A DNA stretch of 64,000 nt from Dendrobium chrysotoxum (lineage: Eukaryota; Streptophyta; Magnoliopsida; Asparagales; Orchidaceae), in NCBI GenBank assembly GCA_019925795.1, contig CM034310.1:9152869-9216868 (forward strand), written 5' to 3'. The translations under genes were made by a program, and so were the position numbers. Shown piece after piece: positions 1 through 11,711 of this stretch; the first letter of the stretch is position 1, and every line of letters starts with the position of its first letter. The notes below the pieces were generated by a model. It searched no databases. It was not told where the DNA came from and saw only the letters and a program-made list of their open reading frames with translations.

Positions 1-69
1 TATGAAATAATTGAAAGGAATAAAAAATATGCCTACCTATTATAGTTGCTAGAGCATATATTTGATATG

Positions 70-339
70 CATAATGTATTCCATATGTCATCTCTGATAA
101 AATGGATATCTGATTCTAAGAATTGAGTATTTATAGACAAAGTTAAAGTAAATTTAGATTTGAGTTACAAAGAGGAACTACAATGGATTTTGGCATATAA
201 TGTTAAAAGATTAAGGAATAAATAGATTCCAATGATTAAGGTACAATAGAAGCACATGATAAAAGAAGAAGCCATTTGGAAGGAAATGTTTGAGATGAAT
301 CAATTATATCCTGATCTAATTTTTTTATCTAAGTTTTGA
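70..339 (+). pseudogene. Ty3/gypsy pol C-terminal remnant
   Basis: The frame starting at position 70 reads like the tail of a plant gypsy polyprotein after the integrase core. It begins HNVFHMSSLIKWISDS, continues with a segment around LSYKEE, then KRLRNK-x-IPMIKVQ, and ends with EAIWKEMFEMNQLYPDLI before a stop at 337-339. This matches the usual plant gypsy end, in which a HxVFHVS motif is followed by LRNK-IP-VKV-W and a final WE-E--M---YP-LF. Three in-frame stops interrupt it, so it is dead. It is followed, as expected, by a polypurine tract and an LTR start. The upstream part of the element lies outside the window. Confidence 0.75.
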
Positions 340-363
340 AATATGAATAATGATATTTTTTTT

Positions 364-376
364 GGGGAGGAGAGGA
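364..376 (+). other. Polypurine tract of the gypsy element
   Basis: GGGGAGGAGAGGA lies just after the pol remnant and one base before TGTAATACCC, the LTR start. A purine tract at this spot is the plus-strand primer of LTR retroelements and fixes the LTR boundary. Confidence 0.65.
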
Positions 377-377
377 T

Positions 378-2037
378 TGTAATACCCAATGATGCAGTAT
401 GTAGTTGTACACATTTTGGTATAGACTAATAACGATAACACCCTAGAGTTTTTTATATTTGTTTTTTACATGTGTCTTTGAGTGCTTTCCATGTATGTGG
501 GGTGGCTGAGAAAATTTTAAGCAGGTCTTGGGGTATGTGTGCATTCAGGTCAAAATTTAGAATTATTCCCCTAGGGGAGTCGTCATGCCAGATTGGCGAC
601 GCTGTAGCATTGAGCTCTATAATATTTTTTAAATAACTAAAGCTACGATGCTGCAAGGTCAAGCACTGTGGCCCTAAGTTAAATTTTTATGAAAATATTA
701 AATTCCTTTAAATCTCATTTTATTAAACTTTAAAACCCCTTTTACTCATTTATAAAGAGATAGAGAGATTATAGAGAGAGAAAGCATAGTTTTAGCAACT
801 TCGGTCTATTTTTAACTATCGACCCTATTATGAAATTTGTCCTCATCAATATAGGTTATATTATGTTAATATAAGTTTTTTAAATACAATATTTTGGAAT
901 TTTATGGATTTAAATTATAATTTTGTATTGTAGAAATGATGATAACTTTGCACTCAGAAAACTTCCTTCGTATAACTTTCTATATGTTGTAGATATGACA
1001 TTCTAGACATTTTGGTATTTTTTTTAAAAAAATTATTTGATAAATTAAAAATTACACTATTTTTAGCTAATTAGAAAAAAATTTGATCTTAGAAAATAAT
1101 TTTGTAGCTCTATTAAAGCTTTAAAATAGTGTTTTGAATAATCCCTTGTAATGTGGTGAAATTCTAAAACTGTAAAATTCTTCTCAGAAGTTAATTTTTT
1201 GCCTATCAATAAAGCATTATATGAATTTCTAAAATTGGTATAATTATATTTTTTATTATAATGAAATGATATTTGTACATATTTTTTTGAAATGCATAAT
1301 TTTGAGGAGAAATGATATTAGAGGAGGTTCTATTGTGCTAAAAACATTGAGATTTATAAGGGCTTGAATTTCTAAATGTCTAAGACATAGCATTTGGAAG
1401 TCATAATGGCCTATTTATGAAGGAAGGTATAAGAGCTTGAGGAAAATGTGTTACTTTATACTCAGACATATGAAGTGCTTATTTATTTATTTTTAAGTGC
1501 ACAGTTTGCTATACTTCAATTATTTATGACCTATATACTACCCATTATAATGCTTTATTATCAACTGATTTTAAATTCATTTAATATGTATAATGAGTTA
1601 ATAATTGAAAATTTAGATTTGTGGGTGTAACCTACTGAGCTGTGTTGGCTCACACATACTCTACCTTCTATTTTTGGCCGAGGAAAAGGGAAATAGTCGA
1701 TTGAATATCTGAGGATTTAGAATTTGATCTATTTGAGAATGTAGAGGTATTTTCTAATTTTGTTACATTCATGATTATCATTCACTTATTTTATTTTAAG
1801 TTTGTAGCCATGTATTGTAGTGTACAGATTCTATGATGCAAATATTGTAATGATGAATGAAAGGAAAATAAATTTGTGGAAGAGTTATTTTCCATTATTT
1901 GGAAGTATATTACTATATTTGTAGTCTATTTTTAAATTTAAGAAGAACTAAAAAATGCACCCAAAACCCATATTCTCGGCATGGTTTGTCAATGTTTAAC
2001 ACATTATAACTTGTCTATTTATGTATAATATTGGGTT
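378..2037 (+). mobile_element. Ty3/gypsy 3' LTR, first segment
   Basis: The LTR begins TGTAATACCC right after the polypurine tract, a common start in plant chromovirus-type gypsy elements. No gene is visible in this 1.66 kb AT-rich stretch; its short reading frames look accidental. The LTR is cut at 2037 by copia copy D. It seems to resume at 13507-13797 and again at 49603-49895, where it ends in GCGTGACA. The start is well supported. The identity of the two later segments is inferred from the insertion structure and the typical terminal bases. Confidence 0.6.
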
Positions 2038-3699
2038 TAAGAGTTTGTGAAGGTTGTTAAACTCTAAGAACTAGCCCGAGGCTAACCAAGAGATGGGGGG
2101 GGGGGGGGGGGATGAATTGGTAATTTAAAAACTTCTTTAAGCCAAAAGAAAATCCCCTTTTTAAAGCTTTTTAAAATATCTAAAAATATCAATTTTATCC
2201 CTTGATGTGGAAGCAGATTAATTTCACAATATTAATAAAATCAGAGTTTTCAACCATACAAAAAAATAGAAAAGTTTAGAATTTAAAATGTAAAAAAGAA
2301 AAAGAATGAACACACCAGATTTTATAATGGTTCATTTAAATCTGACCTTCATTTACTCCCTGGAGGCCTCTGCTCCAGGTATTGCACAAAACCTTTTAGT
2401 GACTCTCCTTTGGCCCCCACAGCTAAGTGGAGAAGCCCTTACAAAATCTCTTCCACCAACCCAGTGTGACAGAGTACCTTAAATCTTTTTCACCCTCCTG
2501 GTGAAGGCAGAGAACCTAAATCCCTTTGCTTCCTCCTGAAGATGGCAGAGAACCACGATCTAGTGCTGAAGAGTGTCTCACTAGAGCCACCCAAGAATCA
2601 AAGCAAAGACTTTAAGAAGATTGGAAGGAACTTTGCTTGGAGTAACCTTGTGAAGCTCTCACAACTCCTTACAAAAACTCTCCCTGTCTTCTCTCCCAAA
2701 GCTCTCCTCAACTCTCTCTCTATGCTCCCTCTCAAGAAATTCATTCTTAAAAGATTTCTTACAAGATAATAAAGGAGCTTAAATTGAAAGCCTCGAAAGA
2801 AGCCCTAAATTTTAATTTGCAGTCAAGGATCATCCCATACAATTATTAAATCATCTTATACGATTAGTATAAAATAGCACTGCCATATAGTATGAACTAT
2901 ATTGGTCTGTATGATCAGTTCAAGAGATTATACTGATCATCCCGTACGATCCTACAATCATCATGTAAGATTATTTTAAGAGACTGTATCAATCATCCAG
3001 TTTGACAAATGATGATAGGCGACGATTAAATATCATCCCATGCATCTCTTGGGTTGTATAATATGATCGTCTTGTATGATGTGATTGAGAAATTAAACCA
3101 TAATTAGTCTCCTAATCACATGATCAAATTAGGCATGATTCTCACAAAGCATCTAGTATGATGTATATCATACTGTACGATTAGAGCAAAATTTGAATAT
3201 TAAAATATTGCCTAAATTATGCATGGCGACTGAATTTTATAATTATACCTAATTATCCTATATGACTAGGATCATCTAGTATAATTAGGTTAATTAATCT
3301 AAATTAATAAAGGGTGCCCTAATTAGGGTTTTCAGGTTAACTGATCATCGAGTACAATATAAATTATATTGTATGATTAGTTCAAAAATAGAAAATTTTC
3401 TAACTTACCAACTCACTCACTTGAGTACGTGTGTGCAAAGTTACTTAGCTTAGTATCCACCATATACATGATTTGACTCAAAAAAGATAAAAGTATATTG
3501 AAGTTAAAATTACAAATAGACTCAACCCTAGTCTTCCTAATCTTGAGTTGTTTAAAGTTGCAAGTGAATGGTGGACTTAAAATGTTAGTGAGTGAGGCAA
3601 AATAGGTATGTAAAAAACCAATTGATAGGAGATAGTAGTAAGAAAACAATAATATTTATTTTCACCAAAATCACAGTACTTGAGTCCAGATTTGTGACA
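2038..3699 (-). repeat. 3' LTR of copia copy D
   Basis: About 1.66 kb, matching 11712-13506. In plus orientation it starts near TAAGAGTTTGTGAAGG (the decayed equivalent of TGAAAG in copy A), carries the family block around CTAGCCCGAGGCTAACCAAGAG followed by a long G-run at about 2095-2111, and ends in TTTGTGACA beside the polypurine tract. Decayed palindromes of the ATCGTCC-N-GGACGAT type occupy about 2829-3385. One example is the pair ATCATCCCGTACGAT, six bases, then ATCATCATGTAAGAT near 2939. Confidence 0.85.
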
Positions 3700-3716
3700 A
3701 TCTCCCCTTTTTATAA
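3700..3716 (-). other. Polypurine tract of copy D
   Basis: In element sense this is AAAAAGGGGAGAT directly next to the 3' LTR. A second similar tract, GATGTCAAAAGGGGGAG, lies at 3926-3942 about 220 bp further inside the element. Duplicated tracts of this kind are typical of Sireviruses and occur in all four copies here. Confidence 0.8.
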
Positions 3717-4061
3717 TGGCAAGATATTTAAGTTCACTTCTACTCGCTAATCTCCAGCCTAAAAGGTGAATTTTTGAATGTAAGGAGAGCAATTGTTTTT
3801 TGTTTAATTTAATTTTTTTTAATATGAAATAAATACAATAAATAATTAGCAAAAATTAACATAAGCAAAGTTGTAAACTGGCTTCATTTAAATAAGGGTG
3901 CAAAGAACTAAACAACAGACTACTACTCCCCCTTTTGACATCAAAAAAAGGAGGAAACAACTAAAAAGCAAAAGTCATAAAGGAGAAAAAGAAACATACA
4001 TACATCACAAAGTACAGAAGTGAAGAATTGTACAAATACATAAATAAAAGCACGGAGCAAA

Positions 4062-5170
4062 CTAGTAAATGGAAGAATCCTGATCAGGTGGTTGTTATGG
4101 TTGGAAGAAGCGGTGGATGGAGGCAAACTATTCCCCAAATAAAGCCATATCATTGTCATGCTGTTACTACTGCTACGCTGCGTAGCTTTCAAAATGAGCC
4201 AGATCATTTGTGTGTTGTTGCTGCTGCTCAGCTACATAGTTATCAAATCTTACCTCCCATTGATCAAACCTCTGAACTAGCTAGTCAATCTGAAACTGCT
4301 GGCGGATAGGGGTAGGTACAGGAATAGGTCCTCCCTCCTCTTCCACAGGCTCTTAGAACACAGTTTGACAATGAGTACTGTGAAGGATTTGGAAGGAACT
4401 ATTGGAATAAAATATAGGGTGGTGATTAGGTGGTGCAGGATATTAAAGATTGTATTTGGAATCAAGGACAAAAGCAATTAGATGTCCTGAAGCAAGGTTA
4501 GGCATTCTTTTGTGGCGAGGATCTTGAATGCAGGCTCGACTGTCAATATAGCGAATGATAAGATCAGCTGTATTAAAATTAATGTTAGCCATGATGCAGT
4601 AGGTGACAAGTGAGAGAATAGGGGTAATGTTATTTTGATCCCTAGCTTGAGGAATGATTGAGTTGCGAAAGATATGCTAAATGTTTCGGGCATCTTGGAC
4701 TGAGGTGGCAACATGGGCTATATGATAGTTAACATTAGTTTCCTAAAGAATGGTGTTTGCTGGGGTCCAATTATAGTCAGGATCTGAGGTTAAAATATGA
4801 ATTTTGTTTCCAATAGTAGAAATGTGAAGAAATTCATGAAAGTCTTTGAAAGTTATTTCTACAGGCCTTTTATTAACAAAAGATTATAGGGCAATATCCT
4901 CATTGTTAATTTAAAGGCTTGCAAAAAATTTGAATAGAAGTTTAGAGTTGAATGGAAAGGCAAGGGCGAGGATGAAACCAAGAGTTGTGTGGGCAAAAGA
5001 TCGAGTACCGAAAAGTTCAGAATCTCTTCATTGACGATTTTGGATGGGGTAATTCCAGCAATTTTATAATGATTATAAGCCACTTCATCGGCTTCTTCAG
5101 TGAATATTGGATCAATTGTGCGCCTAGAGGAACTACTTGCAAGTGCTTGGGAATATTTTCCATGAGCCAT
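4062..5170 (-). pseudogene. ORF3 of copia copy D, unknown function
   Basis: This is a third ORF between pol and the 3' LTR. The chosen ATG at 5170 has a good context (AAAATGGCT) and lies 77 bp downstream of a TATA box. The protein opens MAHGKYSQALASSSSR, followed by ADEVAYNHYKIAGITPSKIVN, a middle part with FHEFLHIS, then a helical region around SLVTYCIMANINFNTADLI and LASGHLIAFVLDSKYNL. Its tail is rich in Pro, Glu and Gln (a QQQQ run). The original length would be about 369 codons; several stops and shifts break it. Copy C carries a homologue at 16123-17176. From memory it recalls the ORFs called putative plant transposon protein, but I could not search. It is not gag or pol. Confidence 0.6.
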
Positions 5171-5246
5171 TTTATGGAATGAGAGTATAAGAGGAAAGTA
5201 AAGGATGAGAGGATTGAAATGGTGTAAAGAAAGTGAAGAACTTTTG

Positions 5247-5257
5247 CTATTTATATA
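5247..5257 (-). promoter_or_regulatory. TATA box of ORF3 in copy D
   Basis: The 11-mer TATATAAATAG in element sense lies 77 bp upstream of the ORF3 ATG. The same 11-mer is present at the equivalent place in copy C (17245-17255) although the surrounding sequence has diverged. Confidence 0.65.
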
Positions 5258-5264
5258 AGAATCG

Positions 5265-5665
5265 CTAGATCGTATGATCATACTATACGATCATGTGCAA
5301 TTAATTCATCTAGATGATCAGTCAAAAAAGGTGGTCTTATCATACAATACAATCAGACATCATGCTGGATAATTAGAGAGAGAGAGAGAGCATTCATCCC
5401 GAGGAGTCACCATATATGATCGTTGACTTATAAGATCATATAGTATAAATAGGTGAATCATACAGTACGATATATCACTAATGATTGTACTGGCTGAATT
5501 CAATTAGCCCAACAGTTCCTGCCATATGAATTGTATAGTATGATGATGAATTTGTATAATACGATCAACAATAATTAATACATATTAGTCGTTGGATGTG
5601 CTGTGATCTTATATTTAATATTTTGTATAAATCATATAGAATGATATGAATCATACTGGATGATA
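5265..5665 (-). repeat. Palindrome array upstream of ORF3, copy D
   Basis: This non-coding stretch holds decayed copies of the 15-bp palindrome also found in U3 of the LTRs, such as ATCATACTATACGAT, ATCATACAGTACGAT, ATCATATAGAATGAT and ATCATACTGGATGAT. Spacing is less regular than in the LTRs; one pair is separated by four bases. It lies directly upstream of the ORF3 TATA box. A short (GA)n run is at about 5370-5389. Confidence 0.65.
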
Positions 5666-6139
5666 TGAGCAAAAATTGAAAAAGTTAAAGGATGGAATGT
5701 GATGATCAAGAAGGGTCTAAAGCCAAAACAAAATAAGAGTAAAATAAAACAAATCAAACACCAAGAAAAAAAAACTACTAAATAAATTCTTTTTTAAGAA
5801 TTGATCAATAGTATCAAATAAAAATTATACTCGATGATTAGATCAGTAAGAAATGCATTTATAATGCTAAAATCCAGAAAGTTTAGAAAATTGAGTTTTG
5901 TCAGCCCTAGCTCAGACTCCATACATGTTAAAAGTCCTGTTAAATAAAAAATCTAATTCAAAAAATAAATTAGATAGGAAATGATCATTTCAAACTTCTT
6001 TTCATAAATATATCTAAGAAAATATCATTGCAAAGTGAAGAACAAGAAATCATAATTTTCAAATTCAGGTGTAGACGAAATCAATTGGCACATGGATTTG
6101 TCTAAGATTTAAATATTTGAAAGGAAGGGAAGCTAACTC

Positions 6140-6300
6140 ATTGTGGGCTCATTTTGTGCCTCTTTTATCGTTATTTGGCGCACTTTATGCAGCTTTTATT
6201 TTATGATACACTTTGTGCATCTTTTAATATTTTGGCGTTCATTGCACATCTTTTCAGCTTTTAGGCACATTTTATACCTCTTTTCTTTTGCTTTTGCAAA
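6140..6300 (-). repeat. Hairpin repeat block downstream of pol, copy D
   Basis: This block of short modules is shared by all four copia copies. In element sense the modules alternate between AAAAGATGC-x-CAAAGTGC-type mini-hairpins with an AAA loop and GGCACAAAATGAGCC. The clearest hairpin here is at 6205-6221: GATGCAC, AAA, GTGTATC. It pairs fully if one G-T pair is allowed. Confidence 0.6.
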
Positions 6301-6880
6301 CTTGCTTCCTTTCTAAGTCTTTAAAAACTCACAGTTATGAGATTGTCTTTCAAATATAAGAGAAGAAGAGCTCACTCCCTTATATAAAGAAGAGTAAACT
6401 ACAAACCAAAACCTAATCCATTTGATATAGACAAATAGCTTGATTATGAAAATTTGAAGTAGATTTATTAATTTGCAAAAATATTCAAATGAGATACAAA
6501 ATTGTTGGAAGATAAAAAGATCTCTATTTCTTAGTTTAATTTTTAATTTTAAATAGATTTTGATTCAAAAAGAATTTATAAAGCTAAAGGAGTTAGGGGA
6601 AGAGAGATAATCTCCAATTTCTTCCCTTAACTATTTTGAGAGGAGTCAAGCACTGCTTATAAAAATAGGTAAGTTTTTTATTTAAAGAAGAGTTTAACTA
6701 CTGAAGTAAGTAGTGATCAGATTCTTAAATTTAAAAAAAAATAAGACATGTACAGACGAAAAGAAAAAAAATATAAAATACTGAAAAGCTAAAATAAACA
6801 AAACCAAACATAAAATATAAAACAAACAAAATAAAGTAAAAAAATATCAATCAGATTTTAGAATTTCAAAGCATCAAGTT

Positions 6881-9831
6881 TCAAGCATGAATATTTATGA
6901 CACCTAATCTGGTTCTTAAGGTACTAAAGGTTTCGAAAGCCAATGGTTTTGTAAAGGTATATGCAAGCTGATTTTTAGTGGCTAGATGATGTAGCTCTAT
7001 GTCTCCATTGGTGATATGGTCCCTAATGAAATGGTGCCTTTTGTCTATATGTTTGGTCTTAGTGTTGGATTGGATTCTTTGAAATGCAGATGGCACTAGT
7101 GTTATCATATAGGATTGTAATGGTGCATACAGGTAGTCCAAAATCTAGAATTTATTACTTTAACCAAAGGACCTATGCTACAAAACTTCCTAAGGCAATG
7201 TATTCAGCTTCTGTAGTGAACAAGGATATTGAGTTCTATTTTCCATCGGACCAAGAGACTAAAGATTATCCTATTTGATAGGTTTTAGAAGTGCTTTTCC
7301 TATTAACTCTACATCCAATAAAGTCAGAATATCTTATGATTTCAAATGAAGTGTTGTGCCTAGGATATAAGATTTATAGGTTTTGGGTTCCTAAGAGATA
7401 TTTAAGGATTCTCTTAATAGCAGTCAGGTGGGAATCTATTGGATCAGCCTAAAATCTAGCATTGAGATAAACACTAAATATAATATCAGGTTTATTAGTA
7501 GTTAAGTAAAGAAGTGATCTAATTATTCCCCTATATTTTTTTGTCAACTGATTTTCCACTTGAGTCCTTTTCCAACTGAACTATAGAGCTCATGGGAGTA
7601 TTTATTTCCTTGGATTTATCAATTTTATATTTTTTAAGCCCTTAATGTACTTTGATTAACTAAAGAAAATTCCATCATCCTTCTTCCTTATACTAAATCC
7701 AAGAAAGTAGTTCAGTTCTCCCATCATACTTATCTCAAACTCCTTACTCATTATTTTAGAGAATTCATCACACAACTTTTTATCAGAAGATCTAAATAAA
7801 ATATCATCAATATAGATCTTGACAATGAGTAGTTCTTCTCCTATTTTTTCAAGAAAAAGGATGGTGTCTGTGCCCCCCTTAACAAAGGTTCTATCTAGTA
7901 GGAATGTGCTTAGCCTTTCATATCAAGCTCTAGGTACTTGTTTCAGTCCATACAATACCTTTTTTAATTTAAATACATGATTGAGAAATTGTGAGTTTTT
8001 AAAGCCTGGTGATTGTTTAACATACACTTCTTCTTTTATTATCTCATTCAAAAAGGCACTTTTAACATCCGTTTGATATAGTTTGAATCCCTTAAAGCAG
8101 GCAAAAGCTAGTGATACCTATATGGTTTCTAATCTGGCGATAGGGGCAAAAGTCTCTACAATGTCAATCCCTTCTATCTAGTTGCACCCCTTAGCCCCTA
8201 GTCTTACTTTGTTTCTAATCACTACACCAGAATTATTCATTTTATTTTTGTAAACCCATTTTGTTCCAACAACACTCTAGTCCTAAGTCTTTCAACTAGC
8301 TCACAAACATCATTCCTAATAAATTGACTCAGTTCTTCTTGCATGGCTAGGATCCAAAATTTATTAGATAGTGCTTGATTTATATTTGTGGATTCAATCA
8401 TTAAGATAATGACAGAGTGGTTCACTTCTTTTATGAGGCTATGCCTAATTCTAACACCTTTAGATGGGTCTCCTAAGATTCGTTCTTTAGGATGACTTGA
8501 TGAATATCTCCATTCTCTTGGCAGTGAATTTTCAAATTCTACCCTTTCTTTTAGATTTACAGATTCTAGTCCTTGGGTGACTTTAACCACTTCTTCTTCT
8601 TCTACCCTAAACCCTCCAAAATTATCATATTCATCAAAAACTATATGAGTGGTCTCCTCTACCACCAGTGTCATTTTATTGAAGCCTTTAAAGAATTTTC
8701 CAACATTTGAGTATCCTAGGAAGACTCCTTAATTAGATTGGGTCAAACTTTCCTAATAGAGATTTTCCATTATTTAGAATGATAACTTCACATCCAAAAA
8801 CATGAAGGTGAGATAGGTTAGGTGTCCTACCCTTAAGGATATCATAGGGTCTCTTGTTCATCATAAATCTAACATTAACCCTATTCGCTTTTGCCCAAAA
8901 GTATTTAGGATGTGAATATTTAGCTAATATGGCTCTAGCAGCTTCTACTAAGGTCATGCTCTTTTTTTTAGCTACCCCATTCTGTTGAGGGTTTTTAGGA
9001 GCTAAAAATTTATGATCTATCCCTTACTCCTTATAATAACATTCAAAATTTTCAATCTCAAACTCTCGAATATGATCACTTGAATTATCAGAATTTCATA
9101 ATATAGCTTCCTCTGAATCCAAGTGGAGAATGTTCTAAATTCCTTGATTGATTCACTTTTATGAGATAAGAATCTAACCCAAGTAAACCTCGAGTAATCA
9201 TCAACATTCACATACCCAAAGACTTTCCCTTCTAAGCTTGCAATGCTAATGGGTCTGAAGAGATCCATGTGAAGGACTCGTAAAGGTTTGTCAGGATTAA
9301 TGTCCTTAATTGAGTGGAAGGAGAATTTAACTTATTTTCTTAACTAACAGACATTACATAGGTGGTCTTCAGTGAATTCTGGTTTGGGTATGCCTCTCAC
9401 TAAGTCTTTTTGGGTGGTTTTCCTAAGATTTTTCATGCTTACATGACAAAGCCTTCTGTTCCACAACTAGGATTCATCAATAATAGTTTTTAGGTGAAGA
9501 TAGTTAGCAGGTTCAGTACAATTTAAAATTAAGTATATAAATATTATTGATTCTTTTTCCTTATAGCATTGTATTTCCATTTATGCTCATAATGCTGCGG
9601 GTAGATAAAAATTTAATATCGAAACCTTTATCATGGAGCTGGCTTATGCTAACTAGATTATGTTTTAAGCTATCAATAAGGAAATGTTTTGAGTTTCCAA
9701 TGATACCTGAGCCCACCACTCTCCTGGTGGTCTCCAAGTGTTACCTTGCCTCCTGCCCTGTCCTCCAACAAAATGAATTAATTTGTATCTCTAGTCATGT
9801 TCCTTGAATGTCTGCTATCCATGTACCACAT
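6881..9831 (-). pseudogene. Copia Pol of copy D, degenerate
   Basis: Read from the ATG at 9831 (MWYMDS, the protease DSG region) to the stop at 6881-6883 (GVINIHA). Visible parts in order: integrase (MDLFRPIS, DDYSRFTWVRFLSHKSES), the post-integrase segment (KYFWAKANRVNVRFMMNKRPYDILKGRTPNLSHLHVFGC), the linker to reverse transcriptase (ILAMQEELSQFIRNDVCELVER), and the RNase H end (KHIDKRHHFIRDHITNGDIELHHLATKNQLAYTFTKPLAFETF). The integrase-to-RT order marks Ty1/copia. Many stops and frameshifts make it non-coding today. Confidence 0.85.
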
Positions 9832-9872
9832 GCTCTTGTAAGGCCTTTTGTTAGAGCATCCCTACAAAATAA

Positions 9873-11653
9873 TCAAAGGTTAATTTTAGGAACCCAAATA
9901 AGATTGGGTTCCACCTTATGAATTGAAGAATGAGATGCATGCATGATATGCTATGGTATATACAATTTGGGTCTCCACACCAAATGTGTTCTATAGTGGA
10001 TTGTGTAAGTGTGGGAGATATGTCCTAACATGCCACAAGAAAAACATCTAATACTAGGAAAGGATTTTCTAATCTATGTGGGTTATGGTGCCTCTTCCTA
10101 GGTTTGAATGCATGCTGTGTTTATGGTTTATAAAATTCTATAAGTAAAGGTGGTGTTTTATTTTCTTTAAAAGAAGTTGATTCTCTTGTAATAATTTGTT
10201 TGCACTTTTAAGAATTGAATTTTTAAATTTTAAAGCATGCTCACTACTATCTAATATAGAAATAAGATTCTCTAGTTTTTTTAATACATTTTCTAATTCA
10301 ACATGTGATGTTTAAAGGAATCATGTTCAGTAGTTAAATCAAGATGCTTCTTATTTAAAGTATTAAATTCATTTAATAAGGTCATTTGATTATTATCCAA
10401 AGTAGAATGGTCTTTCTTAAGGCATTCATGCTCTTTCTAAAATTTTGAAAAATCAAAATTCATGCTTGCATGCATTTTCTTGAGCTTCTTATATGCATTA
10501 TGAATATTTTAAGAAACTTTAAATAGTTCATCATATGAAATCTCACACACCTCCACTTAATCAGAATGATCAAGTTGATTATCTACCATTAAGCATAAGT
10601 TGGTTACCACCTCTTCTACTTTTGTTTCAGATGAGTTTGAAGTAGAGTATGCCTAGAAAGCCTTCTGAGTCCTTTGCTTGCCCTTCTTGAACCTAGGTTT
10701 TTCTTGACCCTTCTCCTTAATTGGATGAGCTTTTAGATTTGGGAAATCCAACTTAAAGTGCCCTAGCTTCCTGTATTCAAAATAGATGATATCAGTAGAA
10801 ACCTTAGAATTTTTATTAGCTTTACCTTTGCTCCATTGCTGACGATGCTTTTACTTTTTCTTTAAAAAGCTCTTAAATTTCCTTGTCATCAGTGCTATGT
10901 CATCATCATCCTCAAGAGCAGAATTGTCACTATCAGAATTATTAACCTTTAAGGCTATAGTTTTCTCCTTTCTCTTTTCACATACATCAAGTTGTCTTTC
11001 ACTCACTCCTAGCTCATAGGTAATGAGCGATCCAAGTAAGTTATTAATGGAGTAAACATTCAGATCCTTTAATTTTATAATAGTAGTGAATTTTGCATCA
11101 TAGGAAGTAAGTAGATAATGCAAGATCTTGTTAATTATTTCATAGTTAGTAAGTTTTCTTTATAAAGTATGCAGGGAAGTAACAATCTGAGTGAACCTAG
11201 TATACATTTCAAAGATTGATTCACTATGTTTCATGCAAAAGAGTTCATAGTCATGGAGCAAAAAGTTCAATTAAGATTATTTTACTTCATTTGTTCCATC
11301 TTAGATTATGCAGAGTTTGTCCCAAATTTCTTTACCATGTGCATGTAAAAAGACGCATGTAATCTTCAGATTTTAATACATAGAAAAAATAGTATAAATA
11401 TTTAGCATTTAATTGGCCTAAATCTCTATCTTCTATGCTCCATTCAGAAAAAGAGAGTTTAGTTTTTATGCCATTAACAAAGTGTGAAGGTGCAGAATAT
11501 CCTTCTTGAACTAACATCCACATGTGATAATCTATAGATTGTAAGAAAGTAGACATGCAAATTTTTTAAAAATAAAAAAGGAATATTATCAGATAAAGGT
11601 GGTCGTGTAATTGAATATCCTTTCACAGTATTAAAATTTCAAAAGTTAGCCAT
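9873..11653 (-). pseudogene. Copia Gag of copy D, degenerate
   Basis: The ATG at 11653 reads MAN followed by a nonsense codon three residues later. The protein then aligns with copy A Gag: MSTFLQSIDYHMWMLVQEGY, the UBN2-type capsid region, a SLLGSLITYELGVSERQLD segment, and the second CCHC knuckle near 10010-10060. The frame ends at TGA 9873-9875. Pol starts in a different frame 42 bp further on, as in the other copies. Several stops and shifts are present. Confidence 0.8.
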
Positions 11654-11698
11654 GTATCATTTTTCAAATGTTATTTAAAACTTAGTTTTTTATTCCCA

Positions 11699-11709
11699 CT
11701 CTGATTCCA
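11699..11709 (-). other. Primer-binding site of copy D
   Basis: In element sense this reads TGGAATCAGAG, one base off the TGGTATCAGAG that pairs with the 3' end of initiator methionine tRNA. It lies two bases inside the 5' LTR end. Confidence 0.8.
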
Positions 11710-11711
11710 CT

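Noticed and set aside
4028..4309. Plus-strand 93-codon reading frame
   Set aside because: It is antisense to ORF3 of copy D, whose Gln-rich tail produces it.
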